The notes under the pieces: generated by a model
Database searches by the model: none
The model's input: only the letters and a program-made list of their open reading frames with translations
Told to the model about the DNA's origin: nothing
Shown: positions 16,182-24,664 of the stretch, piece by piece
Layout: each line of letters starts with the position of its first letter
Numbering within the stretch: position 1 is the stretch's first letter
Program-made: the position numbers and the translations under genes
Assembly (NCBI GenBank): GCA_026394055.1
Contig: JAPKYZ010000021.1
Location: forward strand, 62,001-126,000
DNA: 64,000 bases
Direction: 5' to 3'
DNA from: Acidobacteriota bacterium
GTDB lineage: Bacteria > Acidobacteriota > Terriglobia > Bryobacterales > Bryobacteraceae

Positions 16182-17236
16182 GGGATCTCCGCGAAGGGGA
16201 TTTCGAGGGTGACCGTCATTCCGGTTCCGTTGGCAAAGCGCATCGCGGCGCGGGAGCCGTACTGCACGGCCAGGCGCCCTTCCAGCAGATCCAGCCCGTG
16301 GCCCGAGGGCCGAATCTCCGGGTTGAAGCCCGGGCCGTCGTCCCAGACCGTGAGCTCAAAGCCGTGGCCTCCTTCGCGGGTGGCCCGGACGCGGATCAGG
16401 CCGCCTTCCCGGCGCGGAGACACGGCATACTTCACGCTGTTCTCGACCAGAGTTTGAACCGCCATGGGGGGCACGGCTTGGGCCAACACGGCCGCGTCTA
16501 CTTGAATGTCGTACCGGAGACGATCGCCAAACCGGGTACGCTCAATTTCCAGATAGTCGGTGACGGTCTTCATCTCCTGCTCGACGGTGACCAGTCCATT
16601 GCCGCCTTGGTCGATGGCGAAGCGGAGGAAACGGGAGATGCGCTCCACTTGCTGCTCCGCGCGGTCGGGGTCCTCCCGAATCAAAGCCGACACGGAATTG
16701 AGGGCGTTAAAGAGAAAGTGCGGGTGAATGCGTGATTCCAGTGATGCCAGGCGCGCGTCGGAGGCCAGCTTCTCGGCCCGCTCCTTTTCAAGCTCACGGG
16801 TGCGCAGCTCAAGCGTGGTGGCCTCCAGACGGGTCCGCAGTGATGCATAGACCACTGACCCGATGCCGAACGCCTCGGTAAGGATCACCGCGATCTTGAC
16901 GCTGTTGCGAAACGTCACCGTGATCTCGTTGAAGGGCACCACGCCAATCAACACCAGCAGCGCGGTGGCCAGGGCCGTGCCGCCCACCGCCACCAGCGCG
17001 AGCAACGCGGCAATCGAGGACCACCGCCGCAGTGTCGGCAGGCAGAAAAGCCGCGGGGCGATCATGGGCATGATGCCGGCCGAGATCAACCCGATGACGT
17101 TTGAGAAGACGTAGCTGTAGGCGAAGGTGATCATCAACGCGCGCCACCGGCCCCAGCCGCCAAACAGCATCAGCAGCAAGGGCGGAATGCAGGAGATCAC
17201 CGCATTCAAGGCGAGCAGTTGCAGCCAGCGCTTCAT
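16163..17236 (-). CDS. LytS/YehU-type sensor histidine kinase
   Basis: The 357-residue protein has about four membrane spans in residues 1-135. A helix rich in Glu and Arg (LELRTRELEKERAEKLASDA) leads to the His_kinase signature ESRIHPHFLFNALNSVSAL, with the phosphorylated His near residue 174. The ATPase part shows PPMAVQTLVENSVKYAVSPR and DDGPGFNPEIRPSGHGLDLL. This class pairs with LytTR regulators, as here. The gene begins one base after the stop of the TPR/haem-motif gene, so the three form one transcription unit. No periplasmic sensor domain is present, so the signal may come through the membrane or from the co-transcribed secreted protein. That last point is inference. Confidence 0.93.
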   Translation of the reverse strand: MKRWLQLLALNAVISCIPPLLLMLFGGWGRWRALMITFAYSYVFSNVIGLISAGIMPMIAPRLFCLPTLRRWSSIAALLALVAVGGTALATALLVLIGVVPFNEITVTFRNSVKIAVILTEAFGIGSVVYASLRTRLEATTLELRTRELEKERAEKLASDARLASLESRIHPHFLFNALNSVSALIREDPDRAEQQVERISRFLRFAIDQGGNGLVTVEQEMKTVTDYLEIERTRFGDRLRYDIQVDAAVLAQAVPPMAVQTLVENSVKYAVSPRREGGLIRVRATREGGHGFELTVWDDGPGFNPEIRPSGHGLDLLEGRLAVQYGSRAAMRFANGTGMTVTLEIPFAEIPCARIS

Positions 17237-17926
17237 CTACTTTCCACTATGACAGCCGAGGCAGCCGGCCTTTTGCGGCGCCAGCTTGCCGGTTTCCAGC
17301 CACTCCTTGGCGTTGCGGGCATAGACGGTATCCGGCAGCGATTCCACCGCGCGTTGATAGAACCGCTTGGCCTTCTCCTTGTCGCCCAGGCGATTGGCCG
17401 CGTCGGCGATACCCAGCAGCAGTTCGCCGCGCGGGTGGGTGCCGATCTGGTCGAGAATCTTTTCTTGAAGCTCGTAGGTATGCTGGTAGTCCGCCATCGC
17501 CCGGTCGAGCAGCGGCTCCACGTGCGGCCCTTGCTGGAAGCGGGTGGCGGTCAGCAGAACAGCGCCGCGGGGGATGCGGACGCCGATGCTATCGGGCGCC
17601 AAGGCCACGGCTCGGTCCATTTCAGCGATGCCCTTGGTGGAGAGTTCCATACCCTTCTGGGGATCGCCTTTCTGGAAGGCCTGACCAGCCTGATAGTAGA
17701 GCCCTGAGCCGTGCCACACCAGCGCCTCGGCGTGGTTGGGGTCGGCGGCCAGCGTGGCTTCGGCGGTGGTCATGGCGCGGGCGAACGCCTCCGCATTGCC
17801 CGCAAATCCCGCGAAGAAGTCGTTGCGAACCTGATGGTCGAATCGTGTGCCTTGGCCATTGGAAAGCGCACCAAACAGGAAGGCCGCCATGGCCGCAGTA
17901 GAGAGCAGGGTGAGACGTTGCTTCAT
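17237..17926 (-). CDS. Secreted TPR protein ending in a c-type haem motif
   Basis: The ATG at 17926 is chosen because a signal peptide begins there (MKQRLTLLSTAAMAAFLFGAL). The 229-residue protein then carries TPR-like helices: EAFARAMTTAEATLAADPNH, EALVWHGSGLYYQAGQAFQK, LLGIADAANRLGDKEKAKRF and YQRAVESLPDTVYARNAKEW. The last eleven residues are KAGCLGCHSGK, a complete CxxCH haem-attachment site three residues from the C-terminus. A tail haem with no cytochrome fold around it is unusual; haem could be covalently attached and report redox state, or the Cys pair could do something else. Its stop directly abuts the LytS-type kinase start, which suggests it feeds that two-component pair. Confidence 0.82.
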   Translation of the reverse strand: MKQRLTLLSTAAMAAFLFGALSNGQGTRFDHQVRNDFFAGFAGNAEAFARAMTTAEATLAADPNHAEALVWHGSGLYYQAGQAFQKGDPQKGMELSTKGIAEMDRAVALAPDSIGVRIPRGAVLLTATRFQQGPHVEPLLDRAMADYQHTYELQEKILDQIGTHPRGELLLGIADAANRLGDKEKAKRFYQRAVESLPDTVYARNAKEWLETGKLAPQKAGCLGCHSGK

Positions 17927-18045
17927 GGTTCGAGTGTCAGGCAACTCCGCGTCCGGGTGGCAGATTTCTGGATGAACCGGCAGCATTTGCGGATGAAGGG
18001 TTAGACTGGGACCTTGCGCGGTGTGGCCGCCGCCCGCTTTCCCTC

Positions 18046-19245
18046 ATGCTGCGACGCTGGATCCCTACCGTTACGATGATGCTGGTCTCAACGATCAGCT
18101 ACATTGACCGCAATACACTTGCCCTGCTGATCCCCACCATTCGCCAGGAGACCGGCATCAGCGCGGAGCAGTATGGCTTTATCGTCTCCGCCTTTTCGAT
18201 CGCCTACATGGTGGGCAACCCCATCTGGGGCGCATTGCTCGACCGGCTCGGGCTGCGGTTGGGCATGCTGTTGGCCGTGGGCTTGTGGACGGTGGCCTCC
18301 GGTGCGCATGCCTGGGCTGCGGGCTTCTTGAGTTTCGCCGCGCTGCGCCTGGTGCTCGGATTTGGCGAAGGAGCGACCTTCCCCGGCGCGCTGCGCACAG
18401 TGACGCAGACATTGCCGCCGGAGAATCGCGGACGCGGGGTCGCGCTCTCTTACAGCGGCGGGTCACTGGGCGCGATCATTACGCCGCTGCTGATGGCGCC
18501 GGTGGCGGCGTTGCTCGGGTGGCGGGGCGGGTTCCTGTTCACCGGGGCGATCGGCGTGTTGTGGCTTGCGTGGTGGAGCTGGCTGTCACGCCGGGACGAC
18601 ATTCGCGCGCTGCCGGTGGCGTCAGAAGATCAGCGCCCGCGGGTAAGCTTTCTCGATCGCCGGTTGTGGGCCTTTCTCTCGTCCTACGCGCTAGGGTCGG
18701 TGCCGCTGGGCTTTGTTTTGTACTACGGCGCGCTCTATCTGGCGTCGCCGCGCTTTGGCTTGACGCAGAGCCAGCTGGGTCAAGTGCTGTGGATTCCACC
18801 GCTGGGGTGGGAGGTGGGGTACTTCTTCTGGGGCTGGGTGTGTGACCGGCTGGGCGGCCGCTCGATCCGGAACATTCTGGCGTTGGCGACCGTGCTGAGC
18901 CTGCCGCTGATTGCCGCGCCGTACGTCCGGTCACTACCGGTGCTGATGGTGCAGTTGTTCTTTGCGATGTTCATCACCAGCGGCTTTATCATCCCTAGTG
19001 TCCACTACGCCACGCACACGTTCTCGCGAGCGCAGACGGCACTGATCGCAGGGCTTGGTGCCGGGTCGTTCTCGGCGTTCATTGGCGTGCTGGCGCCGCA
19101 GTTCGGCCGCTGGTTTGACCAGCAGAACTATGAGCTGGCGTTCCTGGTCGCGGGCCTGCTGCCGGGCGTCGGGTTCGTGTTGTGGATGGCGCTTACAGGC
19201 GGAGGAAGATCTTCCGCGAATAAAGAAACCAGCCCAGCAGTGTAA
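18046..19245 (+). CDS. Major facilitator superfamily transporter (anion:cation symporter-like)
   Basis: The 399-residue protein has twelve predicted spans and an opening signature (STISYIDRNTLALLIPTIRQ) like the ACS/hexuronate transporter group. The MFS loop motif GALLDRLGLRLGM follows span two, and the second half repeats the pattern (GWVCDRLGGRSIRN). Family members import sugar acids, phthalates or similar carboxylates with protons. Its ATG at 18046 has no clear ribosome-binding site. The 3' end overlaps the oppositely oriented acyltransferase gene by 53 bases, so the two could affect each other by antisense transcription. The substrate is unknown; the acyltransferase neighbour hints at amino sugars or sugar acids only weakly. 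Confidence 0.88.
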   Translation: MLRRWIPTVTMMLVSTISYIDRNTLALLIPTIRQETGISAEQYGFIVSAFSIAYMVGNPIWGALLDRLGLRLGMLLAVGLWTVASGAHAWAAGFLSFAALRLVLGFGEGATFPGALRTVTQTLPPENRGRGVALSYSGGSLGAIITPLLMAPVAALLGWRGGFLFTGAIGVLWLAWWSWLSRRDDIRALPVASEDQRPRVSFLDRRLWAFLSSYALGSVPLGFVLYYGALYLASPRFGLTQSQLGQVLWIPPLGWEVGYFFWGWVCDRLGGRSIRNILALATVLSLPLIAAPYVRSLPVLMVQLFFAMFITSGFIIPSVHYATHTFSRAQTALIAGLGAGSFSAFIGVLAPQFGRWFDQQNYELAFLVAGLLPGVGFVLWMALTGGGRSSANKETSPAV

Positions 19246-20293
19246 GAAGAGCCACTTCGCTCAGCGAGAACAGCAGCGATGCATTAGCCGGCGACGCCAG
19301 CGGGGCGTAGACGTTGGGCCAGAGCCAGGCGTGGGCTCCGGACAAATTCAAGATGCGGGCGAGGATGCCGCTTGAGACGTAGAGAGCCAGCGCGTTCATG
19401 CCCACCATCTCCATCGGACGGAAGGGTGTCCGCCAACCGCGCACATCCACCACATACCAGCACAGCCACAGCAGCATTGCGGCCAAGCCACAGGTGAACA
19501 GCACGTAGGACGAGGTCCAGATCATCTTGTTGATCGGGAACCAGCCGTCAATCAGCATTCCGGCAAAGGCGAGGACAGCCCCCAGCAAGGGGATGTCGCG
19601 CATGCGCTTCTCCCGGATCAGGTAGCCGGCGATGGCTCCCAGCAGGACATTGCAGACCGCGGGGAACGTGGACAGGATGCCTTCCGGGTCAAAGATTTTG
19701 GTGCCGGAATAGAGGTGACCGGCCAGCAGCTTCGCATCGATGTACTGTTCCAGGTTGCCTTCCGGCTGCAGCACGCCCGGGCCAAAGCCGGGCACCGGCA
19801 CCAGCGTCATCGCCGCCCAATAGCCCGCCAGGATCGCCGCCGTCCACACCGCCTGGCCGCGCACGGAGTTGGTCAGATAGATCGCTGAGGCCAGCACGGA
19901 GCACAGGCCGATGCGTTGCAACACGCCAAAAATGCGGACGTGCTCCCAGTCAAACTTAGGGACCAGATTGAAGAGGAAGCCGATCAGGAAGATGATGCCG
20001 CCCCGCCGCAGGGCGTGGGCAAACAGGACCCGTTTGTCGGCACCCTGCTCCACGCGCCGGGCGTAGGAGAAAGTCATGGCGACGCCGACGATAAACAGGA
20101 AGAAGGGGAAGACCAGATCGGTGGGCGTCCAACCATGCCAGGGCGCGTGCTTCAGCATGGCGTAGGCATCTTTGCCGGAGCCGGGATTGTTCACGAGGAT
20201 CATGAACGCCACGGTTAGGCCGCGGAAGACGTCAAGCGACGCCAGACGCGCGGGTCCGGTGGCGGGCGGGGGCAGGGCGGCGTGGGATCTCAA
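19193..20293 (-). CDS. HGSNAT-like membrane acyltransferase (COG4299/NagX type)
   Basis: The 366-residue integral membrane protein has about ten spans. Its opening motif LASLDVFRGLTVAFMILVNN and the following HAPWHGWTPTDLVFPFFLFI are hallmarks of the bacterial relatives of heparan-alpha-glucosaminide N-acetyltransferase; the His in APWHGW is in the conserved loop. These proteins are thought to acetylate amino sugars across the inner membrane and often sit with chitin or GlcNAc genes. The 3' end overlaps the MFS gene by 53 bases in convergent orientation. Upstream, after three bases, lies a small secreted protein gene on the same strand, likely in the same operon. The family call is strong, the substrate inferred. 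Confidence 0.88.
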   Translation of the reverse strand: MRSHAALPPPATGPARLASLDVFRGLTVAFMILVNNPGSGKDAYAMLKHAPWHGWTPTDLVFPFFLFIVGVAMTFSYARRVEQGADKRVLFAHALRRGGIIFLIGFLFNLVPKFDWEHVRIFGVLQRIGLCSVLASAIYLTNSVRGQAVWTAAILAGYWAAMTLVPVPGFGPGVLQPEGNLEQYIDAKLLAGHLYSGTKIFDPEGILSTFPAVCNVLLGAIAGYLIREKRMRDIPLLGAVLAFAGMLIDGWFPINKMIWTSSYVLFTCGLAAMLLWLCWYVVDVRGWRTPFRPMEMVGMNALALYVSSGILARILNLSGAHAWLWPNVYAPLASPANASLLFSLSEVALLTLLGWFLYSRKIFLRL

Positions 20294-20296
20294 GGG

Positions 20297-20647
20297 CTAT
20301 TTCTTCTTCGCCGTGAATTTACCTTCTCCAAGCTCCCCGTAGATGGCTTTGCCTTCCATCGTCGTCGCGCTGGTGAGCTTGCCTACGTAAGTGAGCCGGA
20401 GCTTTTCGCCGCTGTATTCGGCGTTGCCCACCAGCTCAATGGCATCACCATCCAGCTTGCCCACCAGCGGCACATCGCCCAGCGTGCCCGAGTACTTGCC
20501 AGTTATCTTGGTGCCGTCTTGCTTTAGCTCCACCGTGGGTGCGCCACTGCCAGCGGAAAGGTCGACGGTGAAGAACCACGTGCCGGTGACGTCGGCCGCA
20601 AACAAGGCCGCGCTGGTCAGCGCGAGCAGTAATAGTCGAGTAAACAT
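20297..20647 (-). CDS. Small secreted beta-rich protein, unknown function
   Basis: The 116-residue product has a signal peptide (MFTRLLLLALTSAALFAAD). It continues with alternating strands and turns: VTGTWFFTVDLSAGSGAPTV, ELKQDGTKITGKYSGTLGDV, LVGKLDGDAIELVGNAEYSG. The pattern GTW ... L(K)QDG ... I(T)GKYSG is common in small lipocalin-like periplasmic proteins of Acidobacteria and Planctomycetes with no known function. It ends with three lysines. The stop lies three bases before the acyltransferase start, so the two are probably one operon, but no functional link can be named. Confidence 0.75.
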   Translation of the reverse strand: MFTRLLLLALTSAALFAADVTGTWFFTVDLSAGSGAPTVELKQDGTKITGKYSGTLGDVPLVGKLDGDAIELVGNAEYSGEKLRLTYVGKLTSATTMEGKAIYGELGEGKFTAKKK

Positions 20648-20700
20648 TGAGTTACCTCCGTGAGTTGCGAGAGTGGCCGGGCCTCGGTTGAGGCGCGCGC

Positions 20701-21045
20701 CTACCCCTTGGACAGTTTACCTGCAAGTTCGCGCAGGAATTCCCAGGTGTAGATTCCAGTGCTGTGGTTGTCGTTCCAGTAGATGCGGATGGCGTAGTTG
20801 CCGATCGGCTCTACACTGTTGATTCGCAGCGCCGGCTTGTACATCTGGAATGGGCTGGCGGCGGGTGGGGCTGCTTCCTGGTAGTTGGAGCGTTGCGGCG
20901 GCGTGCCATGGGCGCCGGTGCAAGTGGCGCACGGGCATTCATCGCGGAGCAGGGCCAGCGGGTAATCCGCATGGTGGCCGTCTTTCCAATCGATGGCAAT
21001 GCCGCGGCTTTTGGAGATGGCGATGTGTTCGGGGTCAGCGGGCAT
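20701..21045 (-). CDS. DUF971 (gamma-butyrobetaine hydroxylase-like N-terminal) protein
   Basis: This 114-residue protein matches the DUF971 pattern: ISKSRGIAIDWKDGHHADYP, LALLRDECPCATCTGAHGTP, then PIGNYAIRIYWNDNHSTGIYTWEFLREL. In eukaryotic gamma-butyrobetaine hydroxylases this domain holds a structural zinc; here the CPCATC cysteines could do so. Stand-alone bacterial members have been linked to Fe-S cluster protein maturation, but the role is not settled. The gene lies 12 bases downstream of the RelA/SpoT gene on the same strand and is probably co-transcribed with it. Confidence 0.9.
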   Translation of the reverse strand: MPADPEHIAISKSRGIAIDWKDGHHADYPLALLRDECPCATCTGAHGTPPQRSNYQEAAPPAASPFQMYKPALRINSVEPIGNYAIRIYWNDNHSTGIYTWEFLRELAGKLSKG

Positions 21046-21057
21046 GGGTGGTTCGGC

Positions 21058-23262
21058 TTAATGGATTCGGTTGACGTCGCGGACGCCCGAGACGCGGCGC
21101 AGCGCGGCCATGATCTTGTCGAGGTGCTTTTTGTCGCGGATCTCGATGGTCATGTCGATGATGGCGCCCTCTTCCAGGTTCTTGTGATTGGTGTGCGCTT
21201 CCAGCTTCTGGATGTTGCTGTTCTCGGCGGCGAGAATTGACGTGAACTGCGCCAGCATCCCCGGCCGGTCCCCGGCATGAATCTGGACTTTGATGGGGTA
21301 GGACTCTTTGGGGGAGCGCCCCCACTTAACGTCGATCTTGCGCTCCGCCTCGAACATCAGGTTCTGGACGTTCTTGCAGCTGGTGGAGTGCACGGCAACG
21401 CCGCGGCCGCGGGTGACGTAGCCCACGATTGGCTCACCCCACACTGGGTCACAGCAGTTGGCCCGGAAGGTCAGCACGTCGGCCGCGCCGTTCACCGTGA
21501 TGACGGGTTCGCGGCCGTCTTTGTACTCGGGCTTTGACAGCGTTTGCCGCTCAGCCTCGGTCTCGAGCGGGACCTGGTCCGGTGCCAGACGCTTGATGAC
21601 TTCGCGTGGCGAGAAGCGGCCGTACCCCAGCTGGGCATGAAGGTCTTCGAGCTTCGCCAGGCCGTAATCCCGGATCACTTCTTCGGTGCGGGCCTTGGTG
21701 ACACGCGACAGGGCGACGCCCAGACGGCGCGCCTCGGTTTCGAGATACTTCTCGCCGATCTCGATCGCCTTGGCCCGCTCCGCCTCACTGATGTGGTGCT
21801 TGATGCGGGACCGGGCGCGGGAGGTCTTGACGAACGCCAGCCAATCCTTCGAGGGGGTATGGGAGGCCTGGGTGAGGATCTCCACCACATCGCCGTTCTG
21901 GAGCTGATGCCGCAGCTGGACGATGCGGCCATTGACGCGGCACCCCACGCAGGTGTTGCCGATGTCGGAGTGGATGGCGTAGGCAAAATCCACCGGCGTG
22001 CTCTCATGCGGCAGCATGATCACGCGCCCCTGCGGCGTGAAGACGAAGACGTCCTCCTGCTGCTGGAGGTCCATCTTCATGGTTGACATGAAGTCGGCGG
22101 GGTCCCGCACCTCGCGTTGCCATTCCACCAGTTGGCGCAGCCAGGCGATGCGCTGGTCTTCGGGGGCTTGGCCGCGCTTGCCTTCTTTGTACTTCCAATG
22201 CGCCGCGATGCCGTCTTCAGCGATCCGGTGCATCTCTTCAGTGCGGATCTGCACCTCAAACATCTGTCCGCCGGGCACCATCACGGAAGTGTGGAGGCTC
22301 TGGTAGAGGTTGGGCCGGGGGATGGCGATGAAGTCCTTGATGCGGCCGAAGATGGGGCTCCATTCGGCGTGCATCACACCCAGGGCGGCGTAGCAGTTCT
22401 TCACTGAATCGGTGATGATGCGGAGGGCCAGCAGGTCATAGACCTGCTCAATTCCGATCCGCTGCTGCTTCATCTTCACCCAGACGGAATAGGGTCGCTT
22501 CAGCCGGGCTTCGACGCGGGCCGGGACACCTTCGGCCTGGAGCTTTTCTTCGACGGACGCCTTGATCTGGTTGAGAAACTCCTCGCTGGCGTTGCGGCTG
22601 GAGTGGATCTTATCGCGAATCTCGGCGAAGGCCTCTGGTTCGAGGTGCATGAACGCCTGATCCTCCAGCTCCGCCCGGATCTTACCCATGCCCAGGCGAT
22701 GCGCGATGGGACAGTAGACTTCCAGCGTCTCCTGGGCGATCCGCTTCCGCTTCTCTTCATCGAAGACTTCCAGGCTGCGGATGTTGTGCAGCCGGTCGGC
22801 GAATTTGACAATGATGACGCGGATGTCGGAGACCATCGCCAGCAGCATCTTGCGAACGCTTTCGGCTTGGCGGTCTTCGCGGGAGTAGAGATGCAGCTTG
22901 CCGATCTTGGTGACGCCTTCGACACAGCGGAGCACCTCCTCACCAAACTGCGTCCGGATCTCCTCAGGCTTGGTGGCGGTATCTTCGAGCAGGTCATGGA
23001 GCAGGGCGGAAACCAGGCAAATCATGTCCATCTGCTGGTCGACCAGGATCTCAGCGACGGCGAGTGGATGGGTGATGTAGAGCTCGCCCGTCTTCCGGCT
23101 TTGGGTGCCGTGGCGCTGCTTGGCCAGCAGGTAAGCCTGGTCGAGGAGTCCCAGATCCTCCGAGGGGCGGAGCTGCGCCACACGGCGCCGCAGGGCCTGG
23201 TACTGGGCATCAGCGGCGGCAGGCCGGTCTAACTCCAGTTCGGCGGGGACAGAGGGGGGCAT
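21058..23262 (-). CDS. Bifunctional (p)ppGpp synthetase/hydrolase, RelA/SpoT family
   Basis: The 734-residue protein has all the domains of a long RSH enzyme. The HD hydrolase domain carries THPLAVAEIL and the catalytic ALLHDLLEDT (HD at residues 89-90), so (p)ppGpp breakdown should be active. The synthetase domain (GRIKDFIAIPRPNLYQSLHT, MVPGGQMFEVQIRTEEMHRI) looks intact. A TGS domain (DVFVFTPQGRVIMLPHESTP), a Cys-containing linker and a C-terminal ACT domain (IKVQIHAGDRPGMLAQFTSI) follow. It makes and removes the stringent-response alarmones in the cytoplasm and probably binds ribosomes. A terminator at 23268-23300 separates it from the upstream ExbB/D operon, so it needs its own promoter within a short gap. 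Confidence 0.96.
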   Translation of the reverse strand: MPPSVPAELELDRPAAADAQYQALRRRVAQLRPSEDLGLLDQAYLLAKQRHGTQSRKTGELYITHPLAVAEILVDQQMDMICLVSALLHDLLEDTATKPEEIRTQFGEEVLRCVEGVTKIGKLHLYSREDRQAESVRKMLLAMVSDIRVIIVKFADRLHNIRSLEVFDEEKRKRIAQETLEVYCPIAHRLGMGKIRAELEDQAFMHLEPEAFAEIRDKIHSSRNASEEFLNQIKASVEEKLQAEGVPARVEARLKRPYSVWVKMKQQRIGIEQVYDLLALRIITDSVKNCYAALGVMHAEWSPIFGRIKDFIAIPRPNLYQSLHTSVMVPGGQMFEVQIRTEEMHRIAEDGIAAHWKYKEGKRGQAPEDQRIAWLRQLVEWQREVRDPADFMSTMKMDLQQQEDVFVFTPQGRVIMLPHESTPVDFAYAIHSDIGNTCVGCRVNGRIVQLRHQLQNGDVVEILTQASHTPSKDWLAFVKTSRARSRIKHHISEAERAKAIEIGEKYLETEARRLGVALSRVTKARTEEVIRDYGLAKLEDLHAQLGYGRFSPREVIKRLAPDQVPLETEAERQTLSKPEYKDGREPVITVNGAADVLTFRANCCDPVWGEPIVGYVTRGRGVAVHSTSCKNVQNLMFEAERKIDVKWGRSPKESYPIKVQIHAGDRPGMLAQFTSILAAENSNIQKLEAHTNHKNLEEGAIIDMTIEIRDKKHLDKIMAALRRVSGVRDVNRIH

Positions 23263-23267
23263 AAATT

Positions 23268-23300
23268 GAAAAACGGGCGGCTCCGTGAAGGGCCGCCCGT
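23268..23300 (-). terminator. Rho-independent terminator of the TonB/ExbBD/lipoprotein operon
   Basis: On the minus strand a perfect 9-bp stem (ACGGGCGGC/GCCGCCCGT, plus-strand positions 23273-23281 and 23292-23300) with a 10-base loop is followed by TTTTTCAATTT. It lies 35 bases after the lipoprotein stop and just before the RelA/SpoT start. Confidence 0.88.
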
Positions 23301-23334
23301 CTAATTATATCGGACTGAACTGACTGGCTGAAGG

Positions 23335-24192
23335 TTACTTCGCTTCCTCGGAAACGATACCGCCAGCGGCCTTCTTCTCCAGACGCTCGGCCTTGATCTT
23401 CTTGGCCTGCAACGCTTTTTGAATCCAGTCGTCCGCCATCTTCACTTCCGCGGCGCACTGTTCCTTGGTGTCGGCCAAGTCAGCCCGCTGGCGGTAGTAC
23501 AGGTTCATGTAAGCCATCGCGTCGTCGTACTCGGGGTCGATCTCAATCGCTTTTTCGAGATCCTTGATGCCCTTATCCAACTGCGCGGCCCACTTCTCCT
23601 TCAACTCCTCGCGGACCTTCTTGTCCTTCAGCGGACCCGGCTCTTCCGGCTTCATGCTCAGCTTGTCGCGGACCTGCTTGTAGTCCGGATACCACTTCAG
23701 CCACGTGATCACGGCCAACGAGTACCAACCGGACTTCGCCTTGGGGTCAGCATCGACCAGCTTCTGGTACCACTCCTTGGCCTCGTCCAGCTTCTTCAGC
23801 TTTTCTTCGAGGCCCGGGATGCCCTGGGCTTGGCTGTAGCGCAGCGAGGCGAGAGATTCAATGGCAATCTTGTTGCCAGGTTCCTGTTGCAGAACCTTCA
23901 TGAACTCTTCGTTCGCCTTAACCGCGACTTCCTTGTTCTCGGGCGACTCGGCGCCCGGAATGAACTGGCTCATGTAGGCCGTCGCCAGATAGAGACGGGC
24001 GGTCGGGAACTCGGGGTCCAGTTCTACCGACTGGCGGAAGTGATCCGCGGCATCGGCGAACTTGGCGCCCTTAAAGCTCTGCACGCCTTTGTTCAAGTGG
24101 TCGCGAGCGCGAAGCTTCTCGCAGCCAGTGGACAGCAGCGTGAGCGCGGCCACGGCCAGGGCGACAATGACATTGCGGGATGAGAGGATCAT
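23335..24192 (-). CDS. TPR-repeat lipoprotein
   Basis: The 285-residue protein has a lipoprotein signal ending LLSTGCEKL, with the lipobox Cys at residue 24. TPR-like repeats follow: RDHLNKGVQSFKGAKFADAA, DHFRQSVELDPEFPTARLYL, EEFMKVLQQEPGNKIAIESL and a last unit GIKDLEKAIEIDPEYDDAMA. The C-terminus is Lys-rich. It is the last gene of the TonB-ExbB-ExbD-ExbD operon; its ATG overlaps the stop of the upstream ExbD gene (ATGA). The start neighbouring asparagine after the Cys (Cys-Glu) does not suggest inner-membrane retention, so an outer-membrane lipoprotein is likely. A scaffolding role for the energy-transducing complex is inferred from position only. Confidence 0.88.
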   Translation of the reverse strand: MILSSRNVIVALAVAALTLLSTGCEKLRARDHLNKGVQSFKGAKFADAADHFRQSVELDPEFPTARLYLATAYMSQFIPGAESPENKEVAVKANEEFMKVLQQEPGNKIAIESLASLRYSQAQGIPGLEEKLKKLDEAKEWYQKLVDADPKAKSGWYSLAVITWLKWYPDYKQVRDKLSMKPEEPGPLKDKKVREELKEKWAAQLDKGIKDLEKAIEIDPEYDDAMAYMNLYYRQRADLADTKEQCAAEVKMADDWIQKALQAKKIKAERLEKKAAGGIVSEEAK

Positions 24193-24620
24193 CGGCCTTC
24201 CTCCACGCCCTTGGTCATCAAGCCGACCTTATCGAGGGCGGCACCCTTGGCGATGTCGATCGCGCGGGCCACATACATGAAGTCCAGATCAGGATCGCCC
24301 TTAACGAACACCACGCGCTCGGCGCGGGTCTTGAAGATGCTTTCCAAACGTTCCTGGAGATTGGCCTCCAACACCGGCTCCTGATTGAGCTTCATCGACT
24401 TGTCTTTTTCGATGATGATCACCACCGTCCGGTCTTGATCCGGAGGCGGGGGCGGAGAGTTCGGTGGGGGCGGCTGCGGTACGACCGCTTCCAGTCCTTT
24501 CGGCGTCAGCGGTGTGATGACCATGAAGATGATCAGCAGCACCAGCAGGACGTCGATGAGCGGCGTCATGTTAATTGTCGACTGCGGGCCGCCGTCCCCG
24601 CCTCCAGCTGCCATTGCCAT
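24189..24620 (-). CDS. exbD: ExbD/TolR-family proton-channel subunit (second copy)
   Basis: This 143-residue protein has one membrane span near the N-terminus (MTPLIDVLLVLLIIFMVITP), with the conserved Asp in TPLIDVLLVL that carries protons in ExbD and TolR. A Pro-rich periplasmic linker (PQPPPPNSPPPPP) leads to a small folded domain (LEANLQERLESIFKTRAERV, VFVKGDPDLDFMYVARAIDI). The N-terminus is Gly-rich. With ExbB it forms the inner-membrane motor that drives TonB. Two ExbD genes in tandem are common in bacteria with many TonB receptors and may give mixed complexes. It is 44 bases downstream of the first ExbD gene, and its stop overlaps the lipoprotein start. Confidence 0.93.
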   Translation of the reverse strand: MAMAAGGGDGGPQSTINMTPLIDVLLVLLIIFMVITPLTPKGLEAVVPQPPPPNSPPPPPDQDRTVVIIIEKDKSMKLNQEPVLEANLQERLESIFKTRAERVVFVKGDPDLDFMYVARAIDIAKGAALDKVGLMTKGVEEGR

Positions 24621-24664
24621 AGAGATTCTCCTCGAAAGATTCTTCCCGGTTGCGTCCGCCCAGC

